Below, piece by piece: positions 61,905 through 64,000 of a stretch of 64,000 nucleotides of DNA. The stretch covers positions 28,127,001-28,191,000 of the forward strand of contig NC_133064.1 in the NCBI RefSeq assembly GCF_048771995.1, read 5' to 3'. This DNA is from Taeniopygia guttata (Eukaryota; Chordata; Aves; Passeriformes; Estrildidae). Every line of letters starts with the position of its first letter. Position 1 is the stretch's first letter. The translations under genes were made by a program, and so were the position numbers. The notes beneath the pieces are model-generated. The model was not told where the DNA came from. It did not search any database and saw only the letters and a program-made list of their open reading frames with translations.

Positions 61905-63070
61905 ATGTAAGAAAAGAAACCATTCGACTCCTAAACTTTCTTGCACAAAAGGGACTACGGGTATCACAAGAAAAGTTACAATTTGTGGAGTAAAAAGTGA
62001 AATATCTGGGACATTATCTGTTTAACGGCCAGAAGATATTAGATCCAGAGCGTATTAAAGGAATTCTGGAATTACCTATGCCTGTCACTAAGAGGCAAAT
62101 TCGGCAGGCATTAGGACTATTTGGGTATTGTAGGCAATGGATAGAGAACTACAGCTTTAAAGTTAAATTCTTATATGAACAACTGTCTAAAGACAAAATA
62201 CCCAAGTGGACTCCTCAGGATCAAGAGCAGTTTGCCAGTCTCAAAAGGGAGCTAAGTCAAGCACCAGTTTTAAGTCTCCCAGATTTAAAACGGCCATTCC
62301 ATTTATTTGTTAACATACACGAAGGAACGGCATTCGGAGTATTAACTCAGGAATGGGCCGGACAAAAGAAACCGGTGGCATACCTATCAAAGCTGTTGGA
62401 CCCTGTGAGCAGGGGTTGGCCGAGTTGTTTACAAATCATTGTTGCTGCTGCCCTATTACTTGAGGAAACAAATCGCATTACTTTTAATGGAGAAGTTATC
62501 TTATATGTGCCTCATAACATCAGGGGAGTGTTACAACAAAAAGCAGAAAAATGGCTTACAGATAGCCGATTATTAAAGTATGAGGGAATACTTATAGAAT
62601 CCCCTAAACTATCTTTAAAAACTATTGGAGCAGTTAACCCCGCTGAATTTTTGTACCCAGGAGAAGGTAATGAACCATTGCACAATTGTTTTCAAACAAT
62701 TGAACAACAAACACGCATTAGGTCAGACTTACAAGAAGAAGAACTACAATGTGGAGAAGTATTATTTATAGATGGGTCATCACGAATAGTGGAAGGTAAA
62801 CGATTGTCTGGATATGCCATCGTTAAGTTGGAAAAAGGAGAATTTAAGACAAGAGAATCAGGCCCCCTGAGTGCCAGCTGGTCGGCTCAAGCCTGTGAGC
62901 TATATGCATTGTGGAAAGCATTAGTGTCACTGAAGGGAAAGGATGGAACTATATATACAGACTCACGTTATGCGTTCGGAGTAGTACACACTTTTGGAAA
63001 AATATGGGAGGAAAGAGGATTTGTTAACTCACAGGGAAAAGAACTGATACACCCGGAATTAATTCGGTGA
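61905..63070 (+). pseudogene. X4 pol: RT thumb, connection and RNase H
   Basis: After LTR-c4 the frame reads VRKETIRLLNFLAQKG, has a TAA at 61991-61993, and is then open for 357 codons. It covers the thumb (RQALGLFGYCRQWIENYSFK), connection (ILYVPHNIRGVLQQKAEKWL) and RNase H with FIDGSSRIVEGKR (Asp), SAQACELYALWKALVSL (Glu) and IYTDSRYAFGVVHTFG (Asp). It ends at TGA 63068-63070. The RNase H catalytic residues seen are intact. This is the best reference copy for X3 and X1-region pol. Confidence 0.88.
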
Positions 63071-64000
63071 GTTCTGGGGGCATTGAAAATGCCAAATAAA
63101 ATAGCAGTTGTACATATAAAGGGACACCAGCGAGGTACAAGCTATCAAGTTAGGGGAAATAATGCAGCTGATACAGAAGCAAAACGAGTGGCAGGCAATT
63201 ATAATATAATTTTGACTATGCAACAAGTACCTGCTAGTAAAAATGTGAGTTTTGAGTCTGCAGAAAAAGAAAAACTAGAACAAATGGGAGCTAAGGAACA
63301 AGATAGGAAATACATATTGCCAGATGGGAGAGAAGTCTTGCCGAAGGGCATAGCACTTGAAATATTTTCAAAAATACACAGTAAAACACACTGGGGAACC
63401 CAGGTGTTAGTTGATCATTTCAATCAACAGTTTGCCTGTATAGGCGTATATAATATAGCAAAGACAGTCACGGCAGCCTGCGAGACCTGTCAAAAAGTTA
63501 ATCGAAACAACATAAAACAAAGACCTCTTGGAGGACGTTCCCCAGCATACAGACCTTTCTCAAATATACAAGTAGATTTTACTGAACTACCTAAGGTAGG
63601 GCGTTACAAATATTTATTAGTAATGGTAGATCACTTAACGCATTATGTTGAGGCTTTTCCTACCTCCAGGGCAACCGCTAACCAAGTCACTAAAGTGTTA
63701 CTTGAACACGTTATACCTCGATATGGAGTACCTGAAGTAATCAACTCGGACAGAGGAACACATTTTGTGTCAAAAATTGTTAGAGATCTGACAGAAAGCT
63801 TGGGTATTAAGTGGGAATACCATACACCATGACATCCCCAAAGTTCAGGAAAAGTTGAAAGGATGAATGGAGAAATTAAAACTATTTTGACTAAATTAAT
63901 GATAGAAACCAAATTATAATAGATTAAATGCCTACCCATGGCACTATTAATTCTCAGAACCAGACCCCGAGCAGATGTAGGAATATCAGCGTTTGAAATG
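63071..64000 (+). pseudogene. X4 pol: RNase H end and integrase, runs off the window
   Basis: 249 open codons (63083-63832): VVHIKGHQRGTSYQVRGNN, linker KYILPDGREVLPKG, zinc site (His in HSKTHWGTQVLVDHF, Cys in ACETCQK), first Asp in IQVDFTELPKVGRYK and second in VINSDRGTHFVSKIV. TGA at 63830-63832 replaces the Trp expected between HTP and HPQSSG. The frame continues with the third acidic residue (SGKVERMNGEI) to a TAA-TAG pair at 63917-63922 and on to the edge. Integrase joins viral DNA to the host; this copy is stopped but its catalytic triad is present in the sequence. Confidence 0.88.

Overview
This window looks like bird nuclear DNA, most likely a songbird. It contains a chicken-repeat-1 (CR1) LINE whose reverse transcriptase frame and 3' end are on the minus strand (43127-49645), and almost everything else is endogenous retrovirus (ERV) of avian character: class II (beta/alpha-like) and class I (gamma-like) gag, pol and env pieces and at least thirteen LTR families. 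I found no host gene, no structural RNA gene and no CRISPR array. The density and depth of nesting fit a low-recombination repeat sink such as a W chromosome or a pericentromere, but that placement is inference.

Layout. 1-2223 is the 5' end of a class II provirus on the minus strand (LTR, primer binding site, gag) that runs off the left edge. 2224-2630 and 11502-11558 are broken older LTRs, and 2631-11501 is provirus P1 (plus strand), whose two 660-bp LTRs differ at only three bases although its interior cannot code. 11559-23951 is a jumble of solo LTRs around class I element X1 (plus strand). 23952-29350 is the 5' half of class I element X2 (minus strand: LTR, leader, gag, protease, RT). 29351-50703 is one class I pol gene, X3 (plus strand), cut into five pieces by two solo LTRs, the whole 10.8-kb class II provirus P2 (32285-43041, minus) and a CR1 (43127-49645, minus). 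The CR1 in turn holds a solo LTR and the small provirus P3 (45038-49064, minus), and P3 gag holds another solo LTR. 51230-59899 is class I provirus P4 (minus) with a solo LTR in env. 60406-64000 is class I pol X4 (plus), split by a 1.4-kb solo LTR and cut by the right edge.

Many insertions are supported by target-site duplications (TSDs) read directly from the sequence: 6 bp for the class II LTRs, 4-5 bp for the class I LTRs and 5 bp for LTR-c. Together they give a relative order of events. LTR family letters (a-q) and element labels (P1-P4, X0-X4) are mine and are not database names.

Nothing here is an intact virus. Every gag, pol and env is interrupted by stops, frameshifts, deletions or inserted LTRs. 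The longest open stretches are the P4 RT (346 codons) and two consecutive X4 frames (RT to RNase H, then integrase). The most unusual points are: a recent but non-coding provirus (P1) with a cytosine-poor filler in place of capsid to RT; env tails that read into the U3 of two different LTR families; a four-deep insertion stack; tandem copies of a primer-binding-site segment in P3; and an unrecognised ORF after integrase in two class I elements.
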